A DNA stretch of 25,625 nt. Origin: Brevundimonas sp. UBA5936 (GTDB lineage: Bacteria > Pseudomonadota > Alphaproteobacteria > Caulobacterales > Caulobacteraceae). The translations under genes were made by a program, and so were the position numbers. Positions 6,704 to 13,466 of the stretch are shown here, in pieces. The notes under the pieces are model-generated. The model searched no databases. It saw only the letters and a list, made by a program, of their open reading frames with translations, and was not told the DNA's origin. Location: NCBI GenBank assembly GCA_002430835.1, contig DJDA01000026.1:2756-28380 (forward strand). The letters run 5' to 3'. Each line of letters starts with the position of its first letter. Within the stretch, counting starts at the first letter, position 1.

Positions 6704-7135
6704 ATGGCCAAGAAGATTCTCGGCTATATCAAGCTGCAAGTGCCGGCCGGTTCGGCCACGCCTTCGCCCCCGATCGGCCCGGCTCTGGGTCAACGCGGCG
6801 TGAACATCATGGGCTTCTGCAAGGAGTTCAACGCGCGGACCGAGAAGGAAGCCAAGGGCACCCCGCTTCCGACCGTCATCACCGTCTATCAGGACAAGTC
6901 GTTCACCTTCATCACCAAGACGCCGCCGGCGACCTGGTATCTGAAGCAAGCCGCTGGCATCAAGTCGGGCGCCAAGCTCGTCGGCCGCGAGTTCGCCGGC
7001 AAGATCACGCAGACGCAACTGCGCGAAATCGCCGAGAAGAAGATGAAGGACCTGAACGCGAACGACCTGGACGCCGCGTCGCGCATCATCGAGGGCTCGG
7101 CCCGCGCCATCGGCATTCAAGTGGTGGAGGGCTAA
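6704..7135 (+). CDS. rplK: 50S ribosomal protein L11
   Basis: Component of the large-subunit GTPase-associated centre; binds 23S rRNA near helices 43/44 together with the L10-L12 stalk. The protein has 143 residues, the normal length. It starts MAKKILGYIKLQVPAGSATP, with the conserved SPPIGPALGQRGVNIMGFCKEFN near 21-43 and the RNA-binding C-terminal domain ending in ASRIIEGSARAIGIQVVEG. AGGAGAG lies about 5 nt before the ATG. rplA begins 3 nt after the stop, so the two are co-translated. Confidence 0.99.
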   Translation: MAKKILGYIKLQVPAGSATPSPPIGPALGQRGVNIMGFCKEFNARTEKEAKGTPLPTVITVYQDKSFTFITKTPPATWYLKQAAGIKSGAKLVGREFAGKITQTQLREIAEKKMKDLNANDLDAASRIIEGSARAIGIQVVEG

Positions 7136-7138
7136 GAC

Positions 7139-7828
7139 ATGGCTAAGCTGACCAAAGCCCATAAGGCCCGCACGGGCGTCACCGAAGACCTGCTGGCCTT
7201 CAACGAAGCCATCAAGCTGGTCAAGGACAACGCCAAGGCCAAGTTCGACGAGTCGATCGAAATCGCCATCAACCTGGGCGTCGACCCGCGTCACGCCGAC
7301 CAACAGGTCCGCGGCGTGGTGAACCTGCCTTCGGGCACCGGCCGTGACGTCCGCGTCGCCGTCTTCGCCAAGGACGCCAAGGCTGAAGAAGCCAAGGCGG
7401 CCGGCGCCGAGCACGTCGGCGCTGAAGACCTGTACGAGAAGATCGCCGGCGGTTTCATGGAGTTCGACCGCGTGATCGCGTCGCCGGACATGATGGCCCT
7501 GGTCGGCCGTCTGGGTAAGGTGCTGGGCCCGCGCGGCCTGATGCCGAACCCGAAGGTCGGCACCGTGACCCCGAACGTCGCTCAGGCCGTCAAGGACGCC
7601 AAGGGCGGCGCCGTTGAGTTCCGCGTCGAAAAGGCGGGCATCGTCCACGCCGGCATCGGCAAGGCCTCCTTCACGCAGGACGCCCTGGAAGCCAACGTCA
7701 AGGCCATCGTGGACGCCCTCGTCCGCGCCAAGCCGTCGGGCGCCAAGGGCACCTATGTGAAGCGCATCGCCCTGTCCTCGACGATGGGCCCGGGCTTCAA
7801 GATCGACCCGGCTTCGCTGGGCGCCTGA
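7139..7828 (+). CDS. rplA: 50S ribosomal protein L1
   Basis: Large-subunit protein forming the L1 stalk that guides E-site tRNA release. The protein has 229 residues, the family length. Diagnostic segments are SIEIAINLGVDPRHADQQVRG near 40-60, the loop LGKVLGPRGLMPNPKVGTVT near 122-141 and VKAIVDALVRAKPSGAKGTY near the C-terminus. The gap to rplK is 3 nt and its ribosome site (GGAGG) lies within the end of rplK, typical of translational coupling; in other bacteria L1 represses this pair by binding the mRNA leader. Unlike the common order, rplJ is not next but 5.6 kb downstream. Confidence 0.99.
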   Translation: MAKLTKAHKARTGVTEDLLAFNEAIKLVKDNAKAKFDESIEIAINLGVDPRHADQQVRGVVNLPSGTGRDVRVAVFAKDAKAEEAKAAGAEHVGAEDLYEKIAGGFMEFDRVIASPDMMALVGRLGKVLGPRGLMPNPKVGTVTPNVAQAVKDAKGGAVEFRVEKAGIVHAGIGKASFTQDALEANVKAIVDALVRAKPSGAKGTYVKRIALSSTMGPGFKIDPASLGA

Positions 7829-7853
7829 TCCGGCTGCACGGCTAAGAATGACG

Positions 7854-7892
7854 ACGGCCCCGGAAGAGCGATCTTCCGGGGCCGTTTTCTTT
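7854..7892 (+). terminator. Strong rho-independent terminator of rplKA
   Basis: A perfect 14-bp stem (7854-7867 with 7872-7885) is closed by a GCGA tetraloop of the GNRA type and followed by TTTTCTTT. It lies 26 nt after the rplA stop. Confidence 0.95.
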
Positions 7893-7903
7893 GGATTTTC
7901 CAC

Positions 7904-8017
7904 CCGCTCATCCCGGCGGACGCCGGGATCCAGTGCTTTGGCTTCAGGGCGTGCGGCCGATGGTCAGACCTCAGCTTGGCGCTCGGACTGGATCCCGGCG
8001 TCCGCCGGGATGAGCGG
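7904..8017. repeat. 114-nt paired palindromic repeat, family A, copy 2
   Basis: Two perfectly complementary 31-nt arms (7904-7934 and 7987-8017) enclose a 52-nt spacer. Each arm contains the palindrome ATCCCGGCG-GA-CGCCGGGAT. It has the same length and the same left spacer start (GCTTTGGCTT) as the copy at 2512-2625. It sits 11 nt after the rplKA terminator, just before the accessory block. Confidence 0.9.
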
Positions 8018-8054
8018 AAGGGGAGGCGCGCGCGTCACGGCGGACATGTGGGCG

Positions 8055-8564
8055 TCAGTCGGCCTTGTCGCCGCTGAACATGGTGTTGCCGTTGGCGGTT
8101 GTGGCGGGAACTGTCTGGATCACGTCGAAATGCTCGACGATCTTGCCGTTCTCGACGCGAAAGATGTCGACGATGGCGCGGCCGGGGTCGTCGGGTGTCT
8201 CCTGCGAATGAACATGCAGGGCGACCAGGTCGCCATCCACGATGACGCGGTGGATCGTGGCGCGTGACTGGGGGTTGTCGCGGAAGAAGCCTTCAAAATA
8301 GCCGTAGAAGGCGGCGGCCCCGTTCGGCACCGCCGGATTGTGCTGGATGTAGCGGTCGCCGATGTAGAGGCGGGCCGCTTCGGTCGGTTGATGCTGGTTG
8401 AAGGCCAGGTCGTAGAAGGTGGTGACGATCCGGGCGTTCTCGGCCTCAGTGGACGTGCGTGAAGCCGACGATGTCGGCGACGAGGAAGGCGCCTGAGCGG
8501 TCGCGGAAACAGACGCCGCGCTCAGGGCCAGGGCCGCCAGAGCGGCGAACAGGAACGGTTTCAT
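8055..8564 (-). CDS. Exported SnoaL-like (NTF2-fold) protein
   Basis: Protein of 169 residues. A Sec signal peptide covers about residues 1-24 (MKPFLFAALAALALSAASVS, then ATAQA), followed by a Ser/Thr-rich linker. The rest is one SnoaL-like cone domain: NARIVTTFYDLAFNQHQPTEAARLY, YIQHNPAVPNG with the His-Asn pair typical of the family, the IHRVIVDGDLVALHVHSQE strand and a terminal IVDIFRVENGKIVEHFDVIQ. The closest type is the 'predicted aldol-condensing SnoaL-like enzyme' group; the substrate is unknown. It starts 11 nt after the NAD(P)-binding gene in the same direction, so both form a two-gene operon opposite an HxlR regulator. Confidence 0.85.
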   Translation of the reverse strand: MKPFLFAALAALALSAASVSATAQAPSSSPTSSASRTSTEAENARIVTTFYDLAFNQHQPTEAARLYIGDRYIQHNPAVPNGAAAFYGYFEGFFRDNPQSRATIHRVIVDGDLVALHVHSQETPDDPGRAIVDIFRVENGKIVEHFDVIQTVPATTANGNTMFSGDKAD

Positions 8565-8575
8565 GCGGGCGTCTT

Positions 8576-9187
8576 TCAGTAGCCGACGGTGAAGCGGGCG
8601 CGGGGGTGCTTCGGCGTCTCGATCTCGTCGGCCATGGCGATGGCGTAGTCGGGGAAGGAGATGCGGCTGTTCCCCTGGACGTCCGTCAGCAGGGCGTCGC
8701 CGCCCAGACGGAAGACGCCGGTGCGTTCCGACCCGTCGAACAGGGCCGAAGGCGACAGAAAGGTCCAGTTCAACTCAGGATCGGCGCGCAGGGCGTCCAG
8801 GAACCGGCCGCCGGCCAGGGCTTCGGCCTTATAGGCTTCGGGGAAGGCGGGCGTGTCGACCAGGCGTTGGCCTGGCGCGGTCTCCAGGCTGCCGGCGCCG
8901 CCGACCACCAGATAACGCGGAACGCCTGCATCCTTGGTCGCCTGGATCAGCAGAGCCGGATCGCTGTCCACGAACATGATGGCGCTGACCACGGCGTCGG
9001 CGCCGGCCAGGGCCGGGGCGAGAGAGGCGGGCTGGTTCACGTCGCCTGCGACAGCAGTCACGCCGGGAGCGGCGGGCACGCGGTCCGGCTGGCGGGCCAC
9101 GCCCGTCACCTGATGCCCGCGCCGGGCCAGTTCCTTGACGATCTCTGATCCGACACGGCCGCTGGCGCCCAGGACGGTTATGTTCAT
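8576..9187 (-). CDS. NAD(P)-binding Rossmann oxidoreductase (NmrA/SDR-like)
   Basis: Protein of 203 residues belonging to the NAD(P)H-binding atypical short-chain dehydrogenase group. The N-terminus MNITVLGASGRVGSEIVKEL holds the G-A-S-G-R-V-G dinucleotide loop (residues 7-13); TGVARQPDR provides the basic residues after strand 2 that favour NADPH, and GDVNQPASLAPALAGADAVVSAI follows the usual fold order. YLVVGGAGSLE is near 96-106. No SDR catalytic Y-xxx-K pair is evident, so it may be a reductase or a redox sensor. It is the first gene of the operon with the SnoaL-like gene and is divergent from an HxlR regulator only 54 bp away. Such pairs often answer to quinone or electrophile stress; that is inference. 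Confidence 0.86.
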   Translation of the reverse strand: MNITVLGASGRVGSEIVKELARRGHQVTGVARQPDRVPAAPGVTAVAGDVNQPASLAPALAGADAVVSAIMFVDSDPALLIQATKDAGVPRYLVVGGAGSLETAPGQRLVDTPAFPEAYKAEALAGGRFLDALRADPELNWTFLSPSALFDGSERTGVFRLGGDALLTDVQGNSRISFPDYAIAMADEIETPKHPRARFTVGY

Positions 9188-9203
9188 GGGATGGTTCCTG
9201 TTA

Positions 9204-9219
9204 GTTACCGATGGGTACC
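9204..9219. promoter_or_regulatory. Candidate HxlR operator
   Basis: GTTACC-GATG-GGTACC is an inverted repeat with one mismatch in six, in the middle of the 54-bp divergent region. Its size and place suit a dimeric winged-helix regulator acting on both genes. Confidence 0.35.
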
Positions 9220-9241
9220 AGGTGTGCTAGGGGGAGTTCTT

Positions 9242-9667
9242 ATGCAAGAAGGCACCTTTCTCTCACCAGGTTCCCCAGCGGTGACCGCTTCCGGCGATGG
9301 CGAGCGTGGGAACGTCTACGCCGCCGACTGCCCGACCCGGCTGCTGCTGGATCGGATCGCTGACAAGTGGACGGTGCTTCTACTGACCACCCTCGCGGAC
9401 GGGCCGATGCGTTTCAATGCGCTCAAGCGCCGGATCGAGGGCGTGTCGCAGAAGATGTTGAGCCAGACCCTGCGCCAGATCGAACGCGACGGCCTGGTCA
9501 CACGAACGGTCGAGGCCGCTGTGCCGGTGTCCGTCACCTATGCGATCACGCCCCTCGGGCTGGAACTGGTTCGGTCGTTGCGGCCGATGATCGACTGGGC
9601 CGAGACGCGCATGGGCGAGGTGGCGGCGGCGCAATCAGCTTATGATCAGTTGCGAGAGGGCGCTTGA
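9242..9667 (+). CDS. HxlR-family winged-helix regulator
   Basis: Small DNA-binding regulator of 141 residues. The HxlR domain runs from about 30 to 120: C30-PTRLLLDRIADKWTVLLL, then MRFNALKRRIEGVSQKMLSQTLRQIERDGLVTR, the recognition helix and wing, and YAITPLGLELVRSLRPM. C30 is the conserved N-terminal cysteine that acts as a redox or electrophile sensor in relatives such as YodB and HypR. The ATG at 9242 was chosen because AGGGGGAG (9229-9236) lies 5 nt before it; an in-frame ATG at 9191 would place the coding region across the whole shared promoter. It is divergent from the NAD(P)-binding/SnoaL operon and probably controls it. Its last 22 nt overlap the convergent aspartyl hydroxylase gene. 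Confidence 0.92.
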   Translation: MQEGTFLSPGSPAVTASGDGERGNVYAADCPTRLLLDRIADKWTVLLLTTLADGPMRFNALKRRIEGVSQKMLSQTLRQIERDGLVTRTVEAAVPVSVTYAITPLGLELVRSLRPMIDWAETRMGEVAAAQSAYDQLREGA

Positions 9668-10827
9668 TCAATAGTGAACTCCCGCTGCGCCTTCATCATC
9701 TCGGTGATCAGCCGTTTCTCGCCGTCGTCGAGGTAGGGGTTCCAGACGTCGAAGATCAGGATGACGCGCATGGCGTCAGCCTCATTCCACGCCTCGTGCT
9801 CGATGGTGTCGTCAAAGACCCAGGCGCGGCCCATCTCCCATTCGCGCACCGTATTGCCCACGCGGAAGCGCGCCGGTCCCGGCAGGATCAGCGGCAGGTG
9901 CGTCAGCAGGCGCACGTTCGACGAGCCGGTATGCGGTGGAATATGCGTCTTGGGCTGAAGCGCCGAGAACATGGCGGTGGGCGCGAAACCGTCCTGATCG
10001 GCCATGGGCAGGCTTTCCAGTAGGGCGGCGGTCTGGGGCGCGCGGGCGCAGACTTCGTCCTGGCGGAGGCCGTCCTTCCATAGGAAGAGGGAGCTCCATT
10101 TGCGCGAGTGGTTCAGTTCGCCCCACTGATTGACCGGCGCGCCCTTGGGATAGGCGATGTAGGGCGAGAACTCGTCGAAGGCGGTTTCGAGCAGGGTCGT
10201 CAGTTCGGCCTGGATGACGGGGGTCGCTTCTTCCAATTGCGCCAGCCAGGGAAACAGGGTGCGGTCATAGAAGGGGATGACCGGCAGGCGCGGATAGTTG
10301 AGCAGGAGCGGCTGCTGCTTGGGCGGTTGCTTCAGGCCGGCGTAGATCTCCAGGCCTTCTTCGAAACGGTCCCGGCTGGCTTCGCCCAGTTCGGCCTTCA
10401 GCGGCGAAATACGATCCTTCATGAATTCGGCCAGCGCCTTGGCGTGCCGGTCGATCAGGCCGGCGGCGTAGTCCATCTGGCTGACCACGCCAGGCGGACA
10501 GGAGGCGCGCGGCGGGGCGATCTTCAGGGCGTTGCGATAGACTTCGACCGCCGCCTTGGTCTGGTTGATCTTCTCCAGCATGGCGCCCTTGGCCAACAGC
10601 GCCATGAAGTCGTAGGGCCGCATGTCGAGCGCGTCGTCCAGGACGCGCAGGGAGGCGTGGTAATCGCCCAGAAGGCGCAGGGCGACGGCGCGGTTCAAGG
10701 TGGCGTTGTGCGTCTTGCCGAACTGATCTGCCTGATCCAGCAACCGCAAGGCGGCGCGAGGGTCGCGACGAGCGAGGGCCTGGCCGGCTTCGACAAGCAG
10801 GCGCTCCTGCTCTGCAGGGTAGGTCAT
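9646..10827 (-). CDS. TPR-aspartyl/asparaginyl beta-hydroxylase fusion
   Basis: Protein of 393 residues predicted to be a 2-oxoglutarate/Fe(II) dioxygenase. Residues 1-105 are tetratricopeptide-like helix pairs (ALARRDPRAALRLLDQADQFG, LLGDYHASLRVLDDALDMRP). The C-terminal half (about 200-365) is an AspH domain: the iron ligands are H299 (HIPPHTG) and H344 (DDTIEHEAWN), and R354 (MRVILIFD) would bind 2-oxoglutarate. The 45- and 10-residue spacings match human AspH (H679, H725, R735), which also lacks an acidic third ligand. Substrate is unknown; hydroxylation of a protein or small peptide is likely. The gene has only a weak ribosome site. Upstream lies a 25-nt motif (10858-10882) also found before a lipoprotein gene. 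Its end overlaps the HxlR gene by 22 nt. Confidence 0.9.
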   Translation of the reverse strand: MTYPAEQERLLVEAGQALARRDPRAALRLLDQADQFGKTHNATLNRAVALRLLGDYHASLRVLDDALDMRPYDFMALLAKGAMLEKINQTKAAVEVYRNALKIAPPRASCPPGVVSQMDYAAGLIDRHAKALAEFMKDRISPLKAELGEASRDRFEEGLEIYAGLKQPPKQQPLLLNYPRLPVIPFYDRTLFPWLAQLEEATPVIQAELTTLLETAFDEFSPYIAYPKGAPVNQWGELNHSRKWSSLFLWKDGLRQDEVCARAPQTAALLESLPMADQDGFAPTAMFSALQPKTHIPPHTGSSNVRLLTHLPLILPGPARFRVGNTVREWEMGRAWVFDDTIEHEAWNEADAMRVILIFDVWNPYLDDGEKRLITEMMKAQREFTIDQAPSRN

Positions 10828-10857
10828 GGCGATTTTGGCCGCTATTTGAACACAAAG

Positions 10858-10882
10858 ATGACATTTTCTTCATGCGCCTCGG
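10858..10882 (-). promoter_or_regulatory. 25-nt conserved upstream motif, site 1
   Basis: Read on the plus strand: ATGACATTTTCTTCAT followed by GCGCCTCGG. It matches 24258-24282 at 21 of 25 positions. Its core is ATGAM-N6-TTCAT, an inverted repeat. It lies 31-55 nt upstream of the leftward TPR-hydroxylase start. The rightward DUF47 gene begins 135 nt away. Function is unknown. Confidence 0.45.
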
Positions 10883-11016
10883 CTGGAGCGGCGTCAATGG
10901 CTGGGGGAGAAATCCGAGAATCCGTATGCGGATGACTTGACGAAGAGGCCGGAAGCCGGGACTTGGGGCGCCGGCTCGGTCTCGGTATGCGCGAGGCGGC
11001 CTTGCGGAGACGACCC

Positions 11017-11673
11017 ATGCTCAACTGGTTCCAGGCGCTGCTGCCGAAGGAAGACAACTTCTTCCGACTGTTCGACGCCCATGCGCAGACGCTGGCTCAC
11101 GGCGCGGGCGCCCTGCGTCAGATGATGAACGGCGGACCCGCAACCGGGGAATGGTGCGCCAAGGTGGTCGCCCACGAGGAAGAGGCCGACGAGATCGCGC
11201 GCGAGGTGCTGTTCGCCGTGCGCCGCAGCTTCATCACCCCGTTTGATCGTTCGGACATTCGCGGCCTGACCAACTCGCTGGACGACACCATCGACCAGAT
11301 GCAGAAGGCGGCCAAGATCGTCACCCTGTACGAGATGCGCGACTTCTCGCCCAAGATGCAGGAGCTGGCCGACATCGCCGTCGAATGCGCGGCCCTGACG
11401 CAGGAGGCCTTCATCCTGCTGCCGGCCATGCGCAAGAACCATGAGCGGCTGGCGATCCTGACGGAACAGATCACCAATCTGGAGGCCCGCAGCGACGACC
11501 TCTATGACGCGGGCATGAAGGCGCTTTATGAGGCGCACCGTCACGACATGACGGGCGGCAACACCCTGGGCTTCATCATCGGCAGCCAGCTTCTGGATCA
11601 CCTGGAGAAGGTGATCGACCGCTTCGAGGACGTGGCCAACCGCATCAACGGCGTTCTGGTCGAGCACCTGTAG
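11017..11673 (+). CDS. DUF47/PhoU-like phosphate transport accessory protein
   Basis: Cytosolic all-helical protein of 218 residues (DUF47 family, PhoU-like). It shows the acidic metal-binding motifs typical of the family: HEEEADEIAREVLFAV near 53-68, RSDIRGLTNSLDDTIDQM near 77-95 and DVANRINGVL near the C-terminus. Proteins of this family sit next to Pit transporters and are thought to regulate them. The ATG at 11017 has GGAG (11006-11009) 7 nt upstream; an upstream in-frame ATG at 10987 would add ten residues. The pit gene starts 6 nt after the stop, so the pair is one operon. Confidence 0.92.
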   Translation: MLNWFQALLPKEDNFFRLFDAHAQTLAHGAGALRQMMNGGPATGEWCAKVVAHEEEADEIAREVLFAVRRSFITPFDRSDIRGLTNSLDDTIDQMQKAAKIVTLYEMRDFSPKMQELADIAVECAALTQEAFILLPAMRKNHERLAILTEQITNLEARSDDLYDAGMKALYEAHRHDMTGGNTLGFIIGSQLLDHLEKVIDRFEDVANRINGVLVEHL

Positions 11674-11679
11674 GACGCC

Positions 11680-12681
11680 ATGGATCACGCCCTCCTGATC
11701 CTGGTCTTCCTGATCGGCGTCGCCCTGCTGTTCGATTTCCTGAACGGCCTGCACGACGCGGCCAATTCGATCGCCACCATCGTCGCCACGCGCGTCCTGC
11801 CGCCGATCTATGCGGTGGGGTGGGCGGCCTTCTTCAACTTCATCGCCTTCCTGTTCTTCGGCCTGCATGTCGCCGACACCATCGGGCGGGGCATCATCTC
11901 GCCGGACGTGATCTCGGATCAGGTGATCTTCGGCGCCCTGATGGGGGCCATCAGCTGGAACGTCATCACCTGGCTGGGCGGGATTCCGTCGTCCAGCTCG
12001 CACGCCCTGATCGGCGGCCTGCTGGGAGCGGGCATCGCCAAGGCGGGGACCAGCGCCGTGGTCATCGCCGGGGTGCTGAAGACGGTGGGCGCCATCTTCA
12101 TGTCGCCGGCCATCGGCTTCCTGCTGGCCCTGTTGCTGGTGCTGATCGTGTCCTGGCTGTTCGCCAAGGCCAATCCCAACTTCGCCGACCGGGTCTTCCG
12201 CGGTTTGCAGTTCGTGTCGGCCTCGGCCTATTCCCTGGGGCATGGGGGCAACGACGCCCAGAAGACGATGGGGATCATCGCCATCCTGCTCTATTCGCGC
12301 GGCATGCTGGGCGGCGAGTTCCACGTGCCGTTCTGGGTGGTCATCACCTGTCAGGCGGCCATCGCGCTGGGCACCCTGTTCGGCGGCTGGAAGATCGTCC
12401 ACACCATGGGATCGCGGATCACGCGCCTGTCGCCCCAGCAGGGCTTCTGCGCCGAGACGGGCGGGGCCATCACCCTGTTCGCGGCGACCAGCATGGGCAT
12501 TCCGGTGTCAACCACCCACACCATCACCGGCGCCATCGTCGGCGTGGGCGCGGCCAAGCGCGTCTCGGCCGTGCGCTGGAGCGTGGCGCGCAGCATCGTC
12601 ACCGCCTGGTTCATCACCATGCCCGCCGCCGCCGCCATCGGCGCGCTGTTCTACGCCCTGGGCGGGCTGTTCCTGACCTGA
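11680..12681 (+). CDS. pit: Low-affinity inorganic phosphate transporter, PiT family
   Basis: Inner-membrane phosphate symporter of 333 residues. The two inverted PiT signatures are present: FLNGLHDAANSIATIVATR near 20-38 and GHGGNDAQKTMGIIAI near 187-202, each with the Asn/Asp or His/Asp pair that binds cation and phosphate. GGIPSSSSHALIGGL and GIPVSTTHTITGAI are the matching Ser/Thr-rich re-entrant segments. About ten membrane helices are visible. The length matches the short bacterial PiT group rather than E. coli PitA (499). It follows the DUF47 gene by 6 nt and its stop overlaps the NUDIX start by one base (TGATG), so three genes form an operon. Confidence 0.96.
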   Translation: MDHALLILVFLIGVALLFDFLNGLHDAANSIATIVATRVLPPIYAVGWAAFFNFIAFLFFGLHVADTIGRGIISPDVISDQVIFGALMGAISWNVITWLGGIPSSSSHALIGGLLGAGIAKAGTSAVVIAGVLKTVGAIFMSPAIGFLLALLLVLIVSWLFAKANPNFADRVFRGLQFVSASAYSLGHGGNDAQKTMGIIAILLYSRGMLGGEFHVPFWVVITCQAAIALGTLFGGWKIVHTMGSRITRLSPQQGFCAETGGAITLFAATSMGIPVSTTHTITGAIVGVGAAKRVSAVRWSVARSIVTAWFITMPAAAAIGALFYALGGLFLT

Positions 12682-13127
12682 TGTCGAACAAGCCTCGCAC
12701 CCTTTCGTCCGAGACGCGCCAGGTCGCGGCCCTGCCGTGGCGACACGGCGCGGACGGCGTGGAGATCATGATGATCACCTCGCGCGAGACTCGGCGCTGG
12801 GTCATCCCCAAGGGCAACCGCATGGCGGGCAAGACCGACGCCGAGGCCGCCGTGATCGAGGCCTATGAAGAGGCAGGCGTTCAGGGCGACGTCATGGGCG
12901 CGCCGATCGGCTGGTTCCGGTACGGCAAGCGGCTGAAGTCGGGGCGGGTCCAGGCCACCATCGCCAGCGTCTATCCGCTGGAGGTCTTTATCCAGCTGGG
13001 CGCCTGGCCCGAGGACGCCCAGCGCGAACGCCGCTGGATGTCGACCGAAGACGCCGCCGCCGTCGTGGACGAGGTCGAACTGGCTGAGCTGATCCGCGAC
13101 TTCAAGCCGGGGCGAGGGGCGGAGTAG
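12681..13127 (+). CDS. NUDIX hydrolase, diphosphoinositol-polyphosphatase-like
   Basis: Protein of 148 residues with one NUDIX domain. The segment R-W-V-I-P-K-G-N near 38-45 leads into the NUDIX box, which ends IEAYEEAGV; the three catalytic glutamates of the E-xx-EE core are kept, but the canonical Arg before the first Glu is Ile and the early Glu is Lys. The RWVIPKG start and the AEAAV-EAYEEAGV helix are typical of the subgroup resembling diphosphoinositol polyphosphate or nucleoside polyphosphate hydrolases. The true substrate is not known; a polyphosphate-type substrate would suit its place after the phosphate transporter. ATG at 12681 overlaps the pit stop, so translation is coupled. Confidence 0.88.
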   Translation: MSNKPRTLSSETRQVAALPWRHGADGVEIMMITSRETRRWVIPKGNRMAGKTDAEAAVIEAYEEAGVQGDVMGAPIGWFRYGKRLKSGRVQATIASVYPLEVFIQLGAWPEDAQRERRWMSTEDAAAVVDEVELAELIRDFKPGRGAE

Positions 13128-13167
13128 GGCGTTTCAGCCTCCGCTGCCTGACCGCGCCCTCCAGCCG

Positions 13168-13195
13168 TTGATTTTCCCGCCGGGCCGTGTATAGA
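13168..13195 (+). promoter_or_regulatory. Candidate rplJL promoter
   Basis: TTGATT (13168-13173) and TATAGA (13190-13195) are spaced by 16 nt, each matching 4 or more of 6 consensus bases. It is the strongest sigma70-type pair in this gap. Confidence 0.5.
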
Positions 13196-13326
13196 GCTCG
13201 CATCTCGTCGGGGCCTCGGTTCTGACGATGCCTGTCCGAGAACTTCGGGATGCGGGGGTCGCCCGCGTCGTAAACGTCCAGAGAGCCCTCTGGCGCCGTG
13301 GGGAGATGGGGATGCAAAGACCTTTT

Positions 13327-13347
13327 GCCTGCCGGTATCCGGCGGGC
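13327..13347 (+). promoter_or_regulatory. Hairpin in rplJ leader
   Basis: GCCTGCCGG (13327-13335) pairs with CCGGCGGGC (13339-13347) around a TAT loop, 9 bp with one wobble. It could be part of the L10-L12 binding structure; the characteristic kink-turn was not verified. Confidence 0.35.
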
Positions 13348-13466
13348 GGGCCACGCTTCCTTCGGACAATACGACCGGCCTGAACGCTGTGCAGCGATGC
13401 ATGGCGCAATGGCCAATCCGTCGCTGGGAATAAGCTCGGCGGCGAATACCAAAACTGGAGACCACA

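Larger units (their letters stand above)
13128..13466 (+). other. rplJL promoter and long leader region (339 nt, no gene)
   Basis: The gap between the NUDIX stop and rplJ contains a good promoter candidate (13168-13195) and would give a leader of about 265 nt. In other bacteria this leader binds the L10-L12 complex and represses translation. A stable hairpin (13327-13347) lies in it. I see no coding sequence. Confidence 0.6.

Noticed and set aside
9664..9671. TTGATCAA as an FNR box
   Set aside because: The two half-sites touch with no 4-nt spacer and it lies at the convergent ends of two genes.
10925..10940. GATGACTTGACG near the DUF47 start as a Pho box
   Set aside because: The GTCA half-sites are not at 11-bp spacing, unlike those before the PhoX-like gene.
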